This document shows positions 16,981 to 27,045 of a stretch of DNA of 64,000 nt, piece after piece (the first letter of the stretch is position 1; each line of letters begins with the position of its first letter). The translations under genes were made by a program, and so were the position numbers. Under the pieces are notes generated by a model. That model had not been told where the DNA came from. It did no database searches and saw only the letters and a program-made list of their open reading frames with translations. Source of the DNA: Lishizhenia tianjinensis (GTDB lineage: Bacteria; Bacteroidota; Bacteroidia; Flavobacteriales_D; Crocinitomicaceae); assembly GCA_943330745.2 (NCBI GenBank), contig CALQIX020000008.1:1-64000 (forward strand). The letters are read 5' to 3'.

Positions 16981-19077
16981 ATGAATGACTTTTTTCAAAC
17001 ACCAATAGAATTTTTAAAAGGCGTTGGTCCTCAACGGGCAGAACTTCTGAAGAAAGAATTGAATATCTATTCATACAAAGATTTATTATATCATTTCCCC
17101 TTCCGTTATATCAATCGATCCATTTATTGTCTAATTAAAGATCTTCCATACCTGGAAAACTCAGCACAATTCAAGGGAACAATTACAAGAATCTCAGAAG
17201 GTGGAAGGGGTAGAGCAAAAAATCTTTCTGCACTGGTAGAAGATGAAACAGGAAAACTTGAATTGATTTGGTTTCAAGGAGCTAGCTGGATAAAAAACAC
17301 ATTGAAAGTGGGAGCAAGTTATCAAATTTTCGGGAAACCTAAAATCTATAATAATCAATGGACTATTGCTCATCCTGAAATAACACCTTGGAACACAGCG
17401 GCATTAAGTAGTGGCTTTCAACCGGTGTATTCTACCACTGAAAAATTAACAGCCAATGGACTCGGCTCAAAGGGAATTGAGAAAATTATACAGGCATTGT
17501 TGCAACTTGTTCCTACACAATGTAATGAAATTCTTTCTCTCGAAATAGTGAACCAACTCCATTGTGTTTCTTTGGTGCAGGCCTTATTGCATATACATGC
17601 TCCTGCAACGGAAAATGATTTTGCACACGCAAGATATCGGCTCAAGTTTGATGAACTTTTTTATTTGCAACTTGAAATGCAAATTCGTAAGCAAGTGGCA
17701 GCAAAAAAAGAAAGAGGTTTTGTTTTTCCCGAAGTTGGCCATGTGTTTAATGAATTTTATACCAATCACCTGCCATTTCAACTTACTGGAGCTCAGAAAA
17801 AAGTACTTAAAGAAATCAGAAAGGATTTTTTATTAGGGAAACACATGAATCGCTTGTTGCAGGGTGATGTGGGAAGTGGAAAAACCCTTGTAGCTTTGTT
17901 AACTGCATTAATCGCTATTGGAAATAATTTTCAAGCTGCACTCATGGCGCCTACTGAGATATTGGCAACCCAACATTATGAAACAATTTGTAACCTAGTT
18001 GAAAAACTACCAATCAATGTAAGTTTGCTAACTGGGTCAACGAAAAAAAGCAAACGAAATCAAATTCATGAGGGACTTGAAAATGGAGAAATTCATTTAT
18101 TAATAGGAACACATGCTCTTTTAGAAAACGTGGTTCAATTTCAGAATTTGGGCGTAGTTGTTATTGATGAGCAACATCGTTTTGGAGTTGCGCAACGAGC
18201 AAAAATGTGGAGAAAAAACACTCAGCCACCGCACGTATTAATAATGACAGCAACCCCTATTCCCCGGACATTGGCAATGACCTTCTATGGTGATTTAGAT
18301 GTTTCCGTAATTGATGAACTTCCTCCTGGTCGCAAACCTATTTCTACCACACATCGTTTTGAAAGTCATCGGTTGCGTTTGTTCGAATTTATGCGTGAAC
18401 AAATTAAGTTGGGCAGGCAAATATATGTTGTTTATCCGTTGATTAAAGAGTCTGAGAAATTGGATTTTGCTAATTTAATAGATGGATATGAGGCAATTAC
18501 TCGTTCATTTCCTCTTCCTCAATATCGGGTGAGTATTGTACATGGACAAATGAAACCAGAGGAGAAAGACTTTGAAATGCAACGTTTCATCAAAGGAGAA
18601 ACTCAAATCATGGTGGCAACAACCGTAATTGAAGTGGGTGTAAACGTGCCTAATGCGTCCGTAATGATTATTGAAAGCGCAGAGCGTTTTGGGCTTTCTC
18701 AATTGCATCAGTTGCGGGGTAGAGTAGGGCGTGGTGCAGAAAAGTCCTATTGTGTTTTACTTACTGGGAATAAACTCTCCAAGGAAGCAAAATTACGCAT
18801 GGAGACAATGGAAAGAACAAACGACGGATTTGAAATAGCTGAAGTAGATTTAAAATTACGTGGACCCGGCGATTTAATGGGGACACAACAAAGCGGTGTA
18901 TTGGATCTTAAAATTGCAGATATTAGTAAAGACAATCAATTGGTGGTTTTGGCCAGAGATATTGCTATAAAATTAGTAGAGTCTGATCCGACTTTAAGCA
19001 ATCCATCCAATGTACCAATCAGAAATGAAATTTTAAAAATTGTGAAGTCAAAACCCAACTGGGGGAAAATCGCTTAA
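16981..19077 (+). CDS. recG: ATP-dependent DNA helicase RecG
   Basis: RecG is a superfamily 2 helicase that reverses stalled replication forks and migrates branched DNA. The 698-residue length fits. The N-terminal OB-fold wedge domain (about residues 60-160) begins after FLKGVGPQRAELL. The helicase core has Walker A GDVGSGKT near residues 296-303, the Walker B box DEQHRFGV, motif III MTATPIPRTLAMT and C-terminal motifs HGQMKPEEKD, TTVIEVGVNVPNA and HQLRGRVGRG. Its last 4 bp overlap the convergent ssb gene. It follows the YceI fusion gene by 24 bp and may share its transcript. Confidence 0.97.
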   Translation: MNDFFQTPIEFLKGVGPQRAELLKKELNIYSYKDLLYHFPFRYINRSIYCLIKDLPYLENSAQFKGTITRISEGGRGRAKNLSALVEDETGKLELIWFQGASWIKNTLKVGASYQIFGKPKIYNNQWTIAHPEITPWNTAALSSGFQPVYSTTEKLTANGLGSKGIEKIIQALLQLVPTQCNEILSLEIVNQLHCVSLVQALLHIHAPATENDFAHARYRLKFDELFYLQLEMQIRKQVAAKKERGFVFPEVGHVFNEFYTNHLPFQLTGAQKKVLKEIRKDFLLGKHMNRLLQGDVGSGKTLVALLTALIAIGNNFQAALMAPTEILATQHYETICNLVEKLPINVSLLTGSTKKSKRNQIHEGLENGEIHLLIGTHALLENVVQFQNLGVVVIDEQHRFGVAQRAKMWRKNTQPPHVLIMTATPIPRTLAMTFYGDLDVSVIDELPPGRKPISTTHRFESHRLRLFEFMREQIKLGRQIYVVYPLIKESEKLDFANLIDGYEAITRSFPLPQYRVSIVHGQMKPEEKDFEMQRFIKGETQIMVATTVIEVGVNVPNASVMIIESAERFGLSQLHQLRGRVGRGAEKSYCVLLTGNKLSKEAKLRMETMERTNDGFEIAEVDLKLRGPGDLMGTQQSGVLDLKIADISKDNQLVVLARDIAIKLVESDPTLSNPSNVPIRNEILKIVKSKPNWGKIA

Positions 19078-19523
19078 AATTCCGATTCGTCTAACGTGAA
19101 ATCATCAATTGATGTATCGAAAGAGTCATCATCGTCGGAATCACTGTCAATTAAATCTTCCGGTGAGTAGTCCCCGTCTCGCGTTACTGGACGTAGTATG
19201 TTTGTTTTGGAAACATTTAGCCGAATTTCTGTTCGAATTTCGCCGTCTTCCTGTTGATATGCTTTTGCGAAGGGGGACCCCATTAGTTCCACCATCGTAC
19301 CTCTTTTAAGAAAATCAACAATCCGGATATTACTTCCCTCTCTCTTCCAGATGGTACAGTTAACCCAAGTCGTTTTTGTTTTCGTCTGCCCTGTTCGTTT
19401 ATCTTTCCAGTTTTTATTGTGAGCAACAGGAAAATTAATTGCTAATACATTTCTTTCCATCGTTTTTACGATAGCGTCTTTACCGATATTTCCAATCAAT
19501 CTGGTTTCAAAAACAGTTGCCAT
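19074..19523 (-). CDS. ssb: Single-stranded DNA-binding protein
   Basis: A 149-residue SSB. The OB fold covers residues 1-110, with NRVxLIG-like opening ETRLIGNIGKDA, the INFPVA strand, TTWVNCTIWKREG and the IRLNVSK strand. A strongly acidic tail (Asp/Glu-rich, about 125-149) ends in Glu-Ser-Glu-Phe, the terminal Phe being the partner-docking residue typical of SSB tails, although the usual Pro before it is absent. SSB coats single strands and recruits repair proteins, including RecG, whose gene is convergent with a 4-bp overlap. Whether it is the only ssb in the genome cannot be told. Confidence 0.9.
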   Translation of the reverse strand: MATVFETRLIGNIGKDAIVKTMERNVLAINFPVAHNKNWKDKRTGQTKTKTTWVNCTIWKREGSNIRIVDFLKRGTMVELMGSPFAKAYQQEDGEIRTEIRLNVSKTNILRPVTRDGDYSPEDLIDSDSDDDDSFDTSIDDFTLDESEF

Positions 19524-19668
19524 GTCTCTGGTTTATTTATAGTTAGTTGTATTCAAAATCCAAGCTAAGTTAAATAAAATAATGACTTTTGTTTCTAAAA
19601 TGTTAAAAAATAATAATTTACATTAAAATTTTTTGTCAGATCGTCATTCAGGAATGAATAATATTATT

Positions 19669-20457
19669 TTAGAGTGATTTTGTTCTACCGCCATCAACTG
19701 GTAAATTAATACCATTAATATATGAGGCATCAGGCGAAGCTAAAAACGCAATCGCTGCAGCAATTTCTTCTGGTTGTGCAATGCGTTTCATGGGAGATTC
19801 TGAAGCCATTTCCTTAAAAATTTCAGTCACGGTTTCTCCAGTTTTTTCTGATTTTGCCTCGGCAATTCCTTGTAAACGAATCGTATTTGTGGCGCCAGGT
19901 AATACATTGTTGACAGTAATGCCAAATTCACCAAGTTCGTTGGCCAATGTTTTGCTCCAACTTGCAACAGCTCCGCGAATGGTATTTGATACACCTAGAT
20001 TAGGCAATGGTTGTTTTACTGAGGTTGAAATAACATTTATGATTCTTCCATAACCAGATTCAATCATTCCTGGATAAATAGCTTGAACAAGAATGTGATT
20101 ACAGATTAAATGTTGATTAAACGTATTGATAAACTCTTCTGTTGAGGCATCTTTAATCGGGCCTCCTTTTGGCCCACCCGTATTGTTAACCAAAATATTT
20201 ATTGTAATTCCTTGGGAAAGAAAATCGGTAATTACTTTTTTTAAACCGCTTGGATCCGAAAAATCTGCAACAATATAATGGTGCTTCTGGTTGTTTTCTG
20301 TTGATAATTCCAATAATACATCTTTCAGTTTTTGTTCGTTGCGCGCAAGCAATATTACATTTGCTCCCATCTCTGCCAGTTTCATTGCCGTTGCTTTTCC
20401 GATTCCTTGTGTGCTACCACAAACTAATGCTGTTTTATTTGTTAACATATTATTCAT
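19669..20457 (-). CDS. SDR-family oxidoreductase with non-standard catalytic residues
   Basis: A 262-residue short-chain dehydrogenase/reductase. The nucleotide-binding motif CGSTQGIGKA (residues 13-22) and the following NVILLARN point to NADP(H), NNTGG near residue 91 is the NAG-like structural motif, and NNVLPG and the closing VDGG are typical. Where the family normally has YxxxK, the aligned residues here are Ser and Arg (in VSNTIRGAVASWSK, about residues 175-188), so classical catalysis is doubtful. A subfamily with this pattern exists among bacterial SDRs. The substrate is unknown. It is divergent from the first giant adhesin gene. Confidence 0.85.
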   Translation of the reverse strand: MNNMLTNKTALVCGSTQGIGKATAMKLAEMGANVILLARNEQKLKDVLLELSTENNQKHHYIVADFSDPSGLKKVITDFLSQGITINILVNNTGGPKGGPIKDASTEEFINTFNQHLICNHILVQAIYPGMIESGYGRIINVISTSVKQPLPNLGVSNTIRGAVASWSKTLANELGEFGITVNNVLPGATNTIRLQGIAEAKSEKTGETVTEIFKEMASESPMKRIAQPEEIAAAIAFLASPDASYINGINLPVDGGRTKSL

Positions 20458-20519
20458 GAGATTTTTATATATTCTTTTTGTAAATTTAACATTAATGTTT
20501 TTCGAAGAAAAAAAATATT

Positions 20520-20527
20520 TAGTTTTG
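20520..20527 (+). promoter_or_regulatory. Probable -7 box of the first adhesin gene
   Basis: TAGTTTTG matches TAnnTTTG exactly and ends 23 bp before the start codon at 20551. No TTG lies at 17-23 bp upstream, only one much further away. Confidence 0.45.
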
Positions 20528-20550
20528 CAATATTACTTAAAGTTTTAACT

Positions 20551-23500
20551 ATGAAAAATTTATTACGATTTTCTTTACTCTTTTTGATGTCATTTCTCGT
20601 TTTTAATGGGAAGACTCAGGTTAGCACATACACATTTTCTCAATCATCTGGGACATATGCTGACTTAGTTGGAGGAACTGTTTTAGCAACAGCAAGCGGT
20701 GCGAGTGGTGCCCCATCTTTAGATGCGGAGATTTACAATTTAAATTCGCTTCCATTTTCATTTATGTTTGATGGGGTGCTTTATAATCAAATATATGTTT
20801 CCTCAAATGGGTTCATTACATTTGGATCTACTGCTCCTTTAGGGACCAATAATTCTCCTTTAAGCAACACAGCAACTTATGCTGGTGCAGTAGCTCCTTG
20901 GGGAGGTGATTTAAATGGTGTTTTTAATATTGCAGGTAGAACAAGTTCAATTTCATGGGGTGTAGAAGGAACTGCTCCTAACCGCGTATTGGTTGTTCAG
21001 TGGAAAGATTTTCGCCCAACCTATTCAACAAGTACAACTATTGGTGCAGTGCTTGACTTTCAAGTTAGATTGTATGAAACTACGAATATTATTCAAACAA
21101 TGTATGGACCATCGTCTCAAATAATTGGTGCTACCAACATAAGTACAACAAGACAAGTAGGTCTTAGAGGTGGTTCGAATGCATTTCCTCTAAACATAAA
21201 CAATCGAACCAATGGAACGACACTTTCAATTAACTCAAGTAATGCAGGAACACTGAACACCAGTACTCAGGCATTTTCGAGTGTAAATGCAACACCTGGT
21301 AGACATACCAATGGTAAAATTTATCAATGGGTGCCACCAACCTGTTTTTCTCCAGGTGGTTTAACTTCGGTAATAACTTCTCTTACTTCTGCCACAATAT
21401 CATGGAACAGCACTGTTTCTGCAGCAGGTTATCAATATTATGTTTCTACTGTGAATACTGCACCTACTGCAGGAACTACCCCAACAGGAACTACGCTAAC
21501 AACTTCTGCTTCATTATCAGGTTTAACAGCAAACACAACCTACTATTTTTGGGTGCGTTCAGATTGTGGATCAGGCACAGTAAGTAATTGGTCTGCCACA
21601 GGAACTTTCTTTACAGGATATTGTGTGCCTACATCCAACTGTACTTTGGGAGATGTAATTGCCTCGGTTACTTTAAATACATTATCGAATAGCACCGGAA
21701 CTGCTTGTTCAACAGCACCAGCAGGATATTCTGACTTTACAGGTAATCCTGCATTGACAACTACATTGGTTCCTTCAACAACATATACTGTTACGGTAGG
21801 GGCAGCAGCTTATGCACAAAGTGTTGCTGTTTGGATTGACTATAATGATGATTTAACTTTTGATAATGTCACTGAGCGCGTTGGAAATACTCCTGCAGCA
21901 TCTCCGATTCCGATTAATGGTACTTCCTCTTTTAGTATCACTTTGGGCTGTACCCCACCAGCTGGGGTTCACCGAATGCGAGTTCGCTGCTCTGATAATT
22001 CGTTCGTAAATGGGCCTGCTCAAACGCCATGTACTACTTATTCATATGGTGAAACCGAAGATTATTTAATTACAATTGCAGCTCCACCAGCATGTCCTTC
22101 AACTGGTGCACCTATTACATCAAGCAACGTAACTGCCTACACCGCTGACTTTACATTCCCTCTTGGATGTTCAGCTGCAACTAATTTTGATGTTGAATAT
22201 GGTCCAGCTGGATTCACTCAAGGCACTGGCACAGTTATTCAAAATATAGCTGCTACTATTTCCGGAGCAAATGCAACAATAACATTATCTGGATTGAATG
22301 CCACAACAGCTTATAATGTTTATGTTAGAGCAAATTGCGGAAGTGGATTGGTAAGTGCGTGGACTGGAACAGGTTCTGCAACTACCTTAGAGCCTCCTTG
22401 TACAGGTGCGCCAAACATTGCAGAGGCACTTGCTACAACTGCTACTTCAGTTTGTCCTAACGGAATTGTTTCCATGAATGCAACAGGTTTATCTACAGGA
22501 TTATCAGGCTTGACGAATCAATGGCAATTTTCTACAACCACTGGTGGTCCATATACCAATGTAATTGGTGGTAGTGGTGCAGCCACAACAACCTATTCAA
22601 CAGGCGCATTAGTTTCGCCAGGAACATATTATTACGTGTTGTCTTCTACTTGTAATCTATCAGGACAAACCTCTAATTCAACTGAAGTAGTTGTCACGGT
22701 TAATTCTTTACCTACAATTGCAATTTCTGCAACGACAGGCGGTAATTTCTGTGGTGTTGGTGATTTAACAGCAACTGGTGCTTCAACATATACTTGGACT
22801 CCAGCTGCATCTTTATTAAGTAATACTGGGGCTACCGTTACTTCAATTGCAACTACCAATGAGACTTTTACTGCAACAGGTACAGATGCAAACGGATGTG
22901 TTAATACGGCTACTGCATCAATTACTTATACTGCACCTCCAGCAATAGCAATTACAGCATCTACTGCAAGTTTTTGCGGTACGGGAGGCACTTCTACATT
23001 AACCGCTGCTTCAACAGGAGCCTATTCTTATGCTTGGACTGCATTGGATGGAGCAACCATTTCAGCGACAACTGGAAATTCTACGTCAGCTACGGTTTCC
23101 CAAACAAGCGTAATTCGAGTTACTGGAACTGAATCAGCTACGGGATGTGTTGCAATTGGAAATTATAGTATTGGAGTTTATCCTTTGCCTTCTGCAACTG
23201 TAACAACCACTGCAAATGGAGTATGTCCTGGAACATCGGCAACTATTAATTCTGGTTTGAGTGCAGGTAACTTCTCGAGTCAGGTAATTGCTCACGCACC
23301 AATTACAGCGCCTGGATATGCTACCACTCTAGTTACTGGTGGAGTTGGTAATCCCGCTCCTCAAGGATCGTTTGGTGTGAGCTACGATGATGGTGGTTGG
23401 GCAAATATTCCTATTGGATTCTCCTTTAATTTCTTCGGGACACCATACAGTACGATAAATGCTGGAACAAATGGTAATGTAATGTTTGGGGCTTTTAATG

Positions 23501-26500
23501 CAGGTTCACTCGCTGACTTTACCTTTACAACACTTCCAAGTACAACAGAACCGTTTAATATGGTAGCACTTCTTGCAATGGATAATGATTTGGCAGGTTC
23601 TACCGGTGGAACTGTAAAATATTGGACGGATGGTTATGCTCCAAATAGACGCTTTATTATTAGTTATGAGGCAGTAAAAGAATTCGGAGACACTAAATTC
23701 AGTACTGTTCAAGGAGTTTTTTATGAAACCACAGGGATAATCGAAGTACACGTTTCTTCGTCAACAAATGTCGATCGTAACAAAGTTGTTGGTGTTAACA
23801 GTGGAGACGGAACTATTGGTGTTTTAGCTTTCGCCTCAGGAACAACAGCTACTGCTACTAATCCAATTGCTAATCCTTTTGCATTCAGATTTTCTCCTCC
23901 ATCCAACTACACAACAACTTGGACAGCCACAGATGCTAATGGAACAACTACTATTGCAAGTGGAACAAATATTTTCTCGCAGTCAGTTGCTCCTTCAATA
24001 ACAACTTCTTACGCAATTTCCTATACGAATCAAACAACAGGTTGTACGAATGCAGCAGGGTCTGCACAAGTGACAATGGCTGTACTTGGAACAGTAGCAC
24101 CAGCTGGTGTGAACGTAATTGCTTCTACCAATTCTGCTTGTAGTGGTGTTACTTTGAATTTAACGACTGATTACACAGGTTTACCTGATGGATTAACTTA
24201 CCAATGGCAAGTTTCTACGGACAATGGTGCTAACTGGTCAGATATTACTGGAGCAACAGCTTTAACTTACAGTACTTCTATCACAGTTGCGTCTTCGTTT
24301 AGAATTGGTATTACTTCTTGTGGTGGTACAATTGCATATTCTTCTCAAGCGAATGTGGCTTTAGCACCTCCAACAGATTGTTATTGTATACCTACTTATA
24401 CTTCAGGAACAATCTATGGTGATTTAATTTCCAATGTAGAAATCGTTGGTACAACTTTATCTAACAATACAGGTTTTGTAGCTGGTACACCTGCGTATAC
24501 ATTCTACACTGGTCAACCTAATTATACGGCGACCTTGCTTCCTTCTTCTTCTTATACATTGAATGTATCTACAGGAGAATGGGGTGATGAAGGAATTACT
24601 GCTTGGATTGACTATAATGATGATGGAGTATTTGACAACACAGAGCGTGTTGGTTCTACACCAACAGTTATTGGTTCGGGGTATACTCCAGGTGTAATTA
24701 ATGCCTCATCTTCTTTTACCATTTCATTAGCTTGTAATCCACCTGTTGGTGTTCATAGAATGCGTGTTAGAATGGCATATTTTCAAAATGGTCCATTAAT
24801 TGACCCATGTGCTAATTATGGATATGGCGAAACTGAGGATTATTTAATTACCATTGCGCCTGCTCCTACCTGTCCTGCACCTAGTACAATGTCAGTTGCA
24901 ACGACAACGACAACTACAGCTGACTTGACATGGGCATTGGGCTGTTCTTCAGCAACTAATTATGATTTTGAATATGGTCCAGTAGGATTTACTCCAGGAA
25001 CAGGTACATTAGTTTCTAATGCTACTGCAACAGTTGTTGCTCCTAACGGTTCTTATACATTAATTGGTTTGACACCAAACACACAGTATTCTGTATATTA
25101 CAGAGCCAATTGTGGAGGGGGAGATCTAAGTGCATGGTCTGTTGCATCTAACTTTACTACCCAGTGTGCTCCTATAACTTTAAATACAATTAACCCAGGA
25201 ATTGCGTGTGATTCGTATGCATTGGTTCCAGTAACTGAAGCTACACCATCAAATAATACCGGATTAACAATGGGGTATTATACAGGTCCAAATGGAACAG
25301 GAACTGCTATAACGGGTGCTCTGTCATCTAATCAAAATATTTTTGCATATGCTTCTGCAGGAACTTGTTCTGCTCAACAAGCAGTAAGTGTAACTATTTA
25401 TTATACTCCTCAGTTAACTTCGATAAATCCAACTCTGTGTTTGGGTGATTCAACTGTTCTTTGGGCTACTCAAGGAAACGCTATCGACTTCATATACACG
25501 TTGAATAGTAACTTTATCGGAAGTGGTATAGGGTATCATGTTACTCCGTCAACGACAACAACATATGGAATCAGCGCTGTTGGTATTGGAGGATGTATTT
25601 CAGCTGAACAACAAGCAACTGTAACTGTTAACCAACCAACAACTTCAAATACATCTTTTATTGCTTGTAATACCTACACTTGGAATAACCAAACGTATAC
25701 TCAATCTGGTACATATACTTACACTACTTCTAATGCCGCAGGATGTGATTCAATTGCTACTTTGAATTTAACCATTAATAATTCAACAACAAGTACGCAA
25801 TCGATGACAGCATGTGATTCTTATTCTTGGAATGGTCAAACGTATACACAATCTGGAACGTATACCTATCAGACTACGAATGCTGTTGGATGTGATTCTA
25901 CTGCAACATTGAACTTAACGATTAATAATTCAACAACAAGTTCAACAAATATTACGGCTTGTGTATCTTATTCTTGGAATGGTCAGACGTATACGCAATC
26001 AGGAACATATACATATGTAACTCCTAATGCCGTAGGATGTGATTCAACTGCTACATTGAACTTATCAATTAATAATGCATTGTTTACTTCTGAAACAGTT
26101 TCTGCTTGTATAAATTATCTTTGGAATGGTCAAACGTACACGCAGTCAGGAACATATACATACCTCACTACAAGTGTTAATGGATGTGATTCAACGGTAA
26201 CATTGAATTTGACAATCAACCAACCAAATACAAGTTCAACCACTCAAACAGCATGTAATTCATATACTTGGAATGGTCAAACGTATACACAATCAGGAAC
26301 TTATGTATTTAATACGACAACGGTTGCAGGTTGCGATTCAACTGCTACATTGAATTTAACTATTAATGTTTCCTCAACAAGTACCTCATCTGCATCTGCA
26401 TGTGGTTCATATACTTGGAATGGTCAAACGTATACACAGTCCGGAACCTATACCTATGTAACGCCAAATGCAGCGGGATGTGACTCCACAGCAACATTGA

Positions 26501-26982
26501 ACTTAACCATTAATGCCATTCCTGTTGCAACGGTTACGAATAATGGTGATGGCACAGGTACTGCTTCTGCTGGGGCAACTTACCAGTGGATTGACTGCGC
26601 AACCAACGCGGCCATTGCAGGTGCTACAGCGCAGACATTTGCTCCAACAATTACAGGAAGTTATGGTGTTGTTGTTACCAACGCGGGAGGTTGTTCAGAT
26701 ACATCTGCTTGTGTTACCATCGATGTAATTGGTTTAGATGAGAACAAAGAAACGTTAGTGCAAGTTCTACCAAATCCATCAACAGGATTATTTAACATCT
26801 TATTTGGAGAAAACACAATTGGTACAGTTATAATTACAGATGCGACAGGAAGAATCATAGGAACAGAAGTTGTAAACGGTTCAACTAAAGCAATTGATTT
26901 AACATCAGCTGTAACAGGTATTTATTACTTTACAATACAAACTGATAACCTTGAAAAAGTTATCCGAGTAATTAAAAACTAA
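20551..26982 (+). CDS. Giant T9SS-exported adhesin-like protein with GEVED, FN3, Ig-like and 49-residue tandem repeats
   Basis: A 2143-residue Sec/T9SS substrate. In order: signal peptide (1-23), a nidogen-like beta-sandwich (about 24-264), a fibronectin type III module (about 265-357), a GEVED domain ending in GETEDYL (500-506), FN3, several Ig/PKD-like modules, a second nidogen-like sandwich (about 910-1120), Ig-like, a second GEVED (GETED at 1426-1430), FN3 and Ig-like modules, six exact-length 49-residue repeats (1694-1987), one more Ig-like module and a type A sorting domain (about 2070-2143, LPNPSTGLF...GIYYFTI). It should be secreted and attached to, or released from, the cell surface. 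Substrate or partner is unknown. It is followed by a strong hairpin. Confidence 0.9.
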   Translation: MKNLLRFSLLFLMSFLVFNGKTQVSTYTFSQSSGTYADLVGGTVLATASGASGAPSLDAEIYNLNSLPFSFMFDGVLYNQIYVSSNGFITFGSTAPLGTNNSPLSNTATYAGAVAPWGGDLNGVFNIAGRTSSISWGVEGTAPNRVLVVQWKDFRPTYSTSTTIGAVLDFQVRLYETTNIIQTMYGPSSQIIGATNISTTRQVGLRGGSNAFPLNINNRTNGTTLSINSSNAGTLNTSTQAFSSVNATPGRHTNGKIYQWVPPTCFSPGGLTSVITSLTSATISWNSTVSAAGYQYYVSTVNTAPTAGTTPTGTTLTTSASLSGLTANTTYYFWVRSDCGSGTVSNWSATGTFFTGYCVPTSNCTLGDVIASVTLNTLSNSTGTACSTAPAGYSDFTGNPALTTTLVPSTTYTVTVGAAAYAQSVAVWIDYNDDLTFDNVTERVGNTPAASPIPINGTSSFSITLGCTPPAGVHRMRVRCSDNSFVNGPAQTPCTTYSYGETEDYLITIAAPPACPSTGAPITSSNVTAYTADFTFPLGCSAATNFDVEYGPAGFTQGTGTVIQNIAATISGANATITLSGLNATTAYNVYVRANCGSGLVSAWTGTGSATTLEPPCTGAPNIAEALATTATSVCPNGIVSMNATGLSTGLSGLTNQWQFSTTTGGPYTNVIGGSGAATTTYSTGALVSPGTYYYVLSSTCNLSGQTSNSTEVVVTVNSLPTIAISATTGGNFCGVGDLTATGASTYTWTPAASLLSNTGATVTSIATTNETFTATGTDANGCVNTATASITYTAPPAIAITASTASFCGTGGTSTLTAASTGAYSYAWTALDGATISATTGNSTSATVSQTSVIRVTGTESATGCVAIGNYSIGVYPLPSATVTTTANGVCPGTSATINSGLSAGNFSSQVIAHAPITAPGYATTLVTGGVGNPAPQGSFGVSYDDGGWANIPIGFSFNFFGTPYSTINAGTNGNVMFGAFNAGSLADFTFTTLPSTTEPFNMVALLAMDNDLAGSTGGTVKYWTDGYAPNRRFIISYEAVKEFGDTKFSTVQGVFYETTGIIEVHVSSSTNVDRNKVVGVNSGDGTIGVLAFASGTTATATNPIANPFAFRFSPPSNYTTTWTATDANGTTTIASGTNIFSQSVAPSITTSYAISYTNQTTGCTNAAGSAQVTMAVLGTVAPAGVNVIASTNSACSGVTLNLTTDYTGLPDGLTYQWQVSTDNGANWSDITGATALTYSTSITVASSFRIGITSCGGTIAYSSQANVALAPPTDCYCIPTYTSGTIYGDLISNVEIVGTTLSNNTGFVAGTPAYTFYTGQPNYTATLLPSSSYTLNVSTGEWGDEGITAWIDYNDDGVFDNTERVGSTPTVIGSGYTPGVINASSSFTISLACNPPVGVHRMRVRMAYFQNGPLIDPCANYGYGETEDYLITIAPAPTCPAPSTMSVATTTTTTADLTWALGCSSATNYDFEYGPVGFTPGTGTLVSNATATVVAPNGSYTLIGLTPNTQYSVYYRANCGGGDLSAWSVASNFTTQCAPITLNTINPGIACDSYALVPVTEATPSNNTGLTMGYYTGPNGTGTAITGALSSNQNIFAYASAGTCSAQQAVSVTIYYTPQLTSINPTLCLGDSTVLWATQGNAIDFIYTLNSNFIGSGIGYHVTPSTTTTYGISAVGIGGCISAEQQATVTVNQPTTSNTSFIACNTYTWNNQTYTQSGTYTYTTSNAAGCDSIATLNLTINNSTTSTQSMTACDSYSWNGQTYTQSGTYTYQTTNAVGCDSTATLNLTINNSTTSSTNITACVSYSWNGQTYTQSGTYTYVTPNAVGCDSTATLNLSINNALFTSETVSACINYLWNGQTYTQSGTYTYLTTSVNGCDSTVTLNLTINQPNTSSTTQTACNSYTWNGQTYTQSGTYVFNTTTVAGCDSTATLNLTINVSSTSTSSASACGSYTWNGQTYTQSGTYTYVTPNAAGCDSTATLNLTINAIPVATVTNNGDGTGTASAGATYQWIDCATNAAIAGATAQTFAPTITGSYGVVVTNAGGCSDTSACVTIDVIGLDENKETLVQVLPNPSTGLFNILFGENTIGTVIITDATGRIIGTEVVNGSTKAIDLTSAVTGIYYFTIQTDNLEKVIRVIKN
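25630..26511 (+). repeat. Six tandem 147-bp repeats encoding 49-residue modules
   Basis: Six in-frame units of exactly 147 bp. Each encodes two conserved cysteines (positions 13 and 39 of the unit), the core WNGQTYTQSGTYTY at 18-31 and the end GCDSTATLNLTI. The core DNA is nearly identical between copies while the first 12 codons vary. The cysteine pair may form a disulphide in each unit. Similar modules are common in Bacteroidota surface proteins. Confidence 0.92.
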
Positions 26983-27000
26983 TTATTTTTAATTGATCGA

Positions 27001-27029
27001 GAGCCGCCCATTGTGGCGGCTCTTTTTTT
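27001..27029 (+). terminator. Rho-independent terminator-like hairpin after the first adhesin gene
   Basis: A perfect 8-bp GC-rich stem (27001-27008 with 27015-27022), a 6-nt loop and a run of seven T (27023-27029). It lies only 16 bp before the next start codon, so it may attenuate rather than fully separate the two genes. Confidence 0.85.
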
Positions 27030-27045
27030 CGTTAAATTATTTTTT

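Noticed and set aside
22632-22859. Antisense open frames inside the adhesin genes
   Set aside because: They mirror the low-complexity Thr/Ala/Ser-rich coding strand and show no signal or motif of their own.
25630-26511. CRISPR-like array
   Set aside because: The regular repeats are 147 bp, in frame and protein-coding, with no short spacers.
27013-27045. In-frame upstream GTG start for the second adhesin gene
   Set aside because: It lies in the loop of the terminator hairpin and would place 11 residues before a normal signal peptide that begins at the ATG at 27046.
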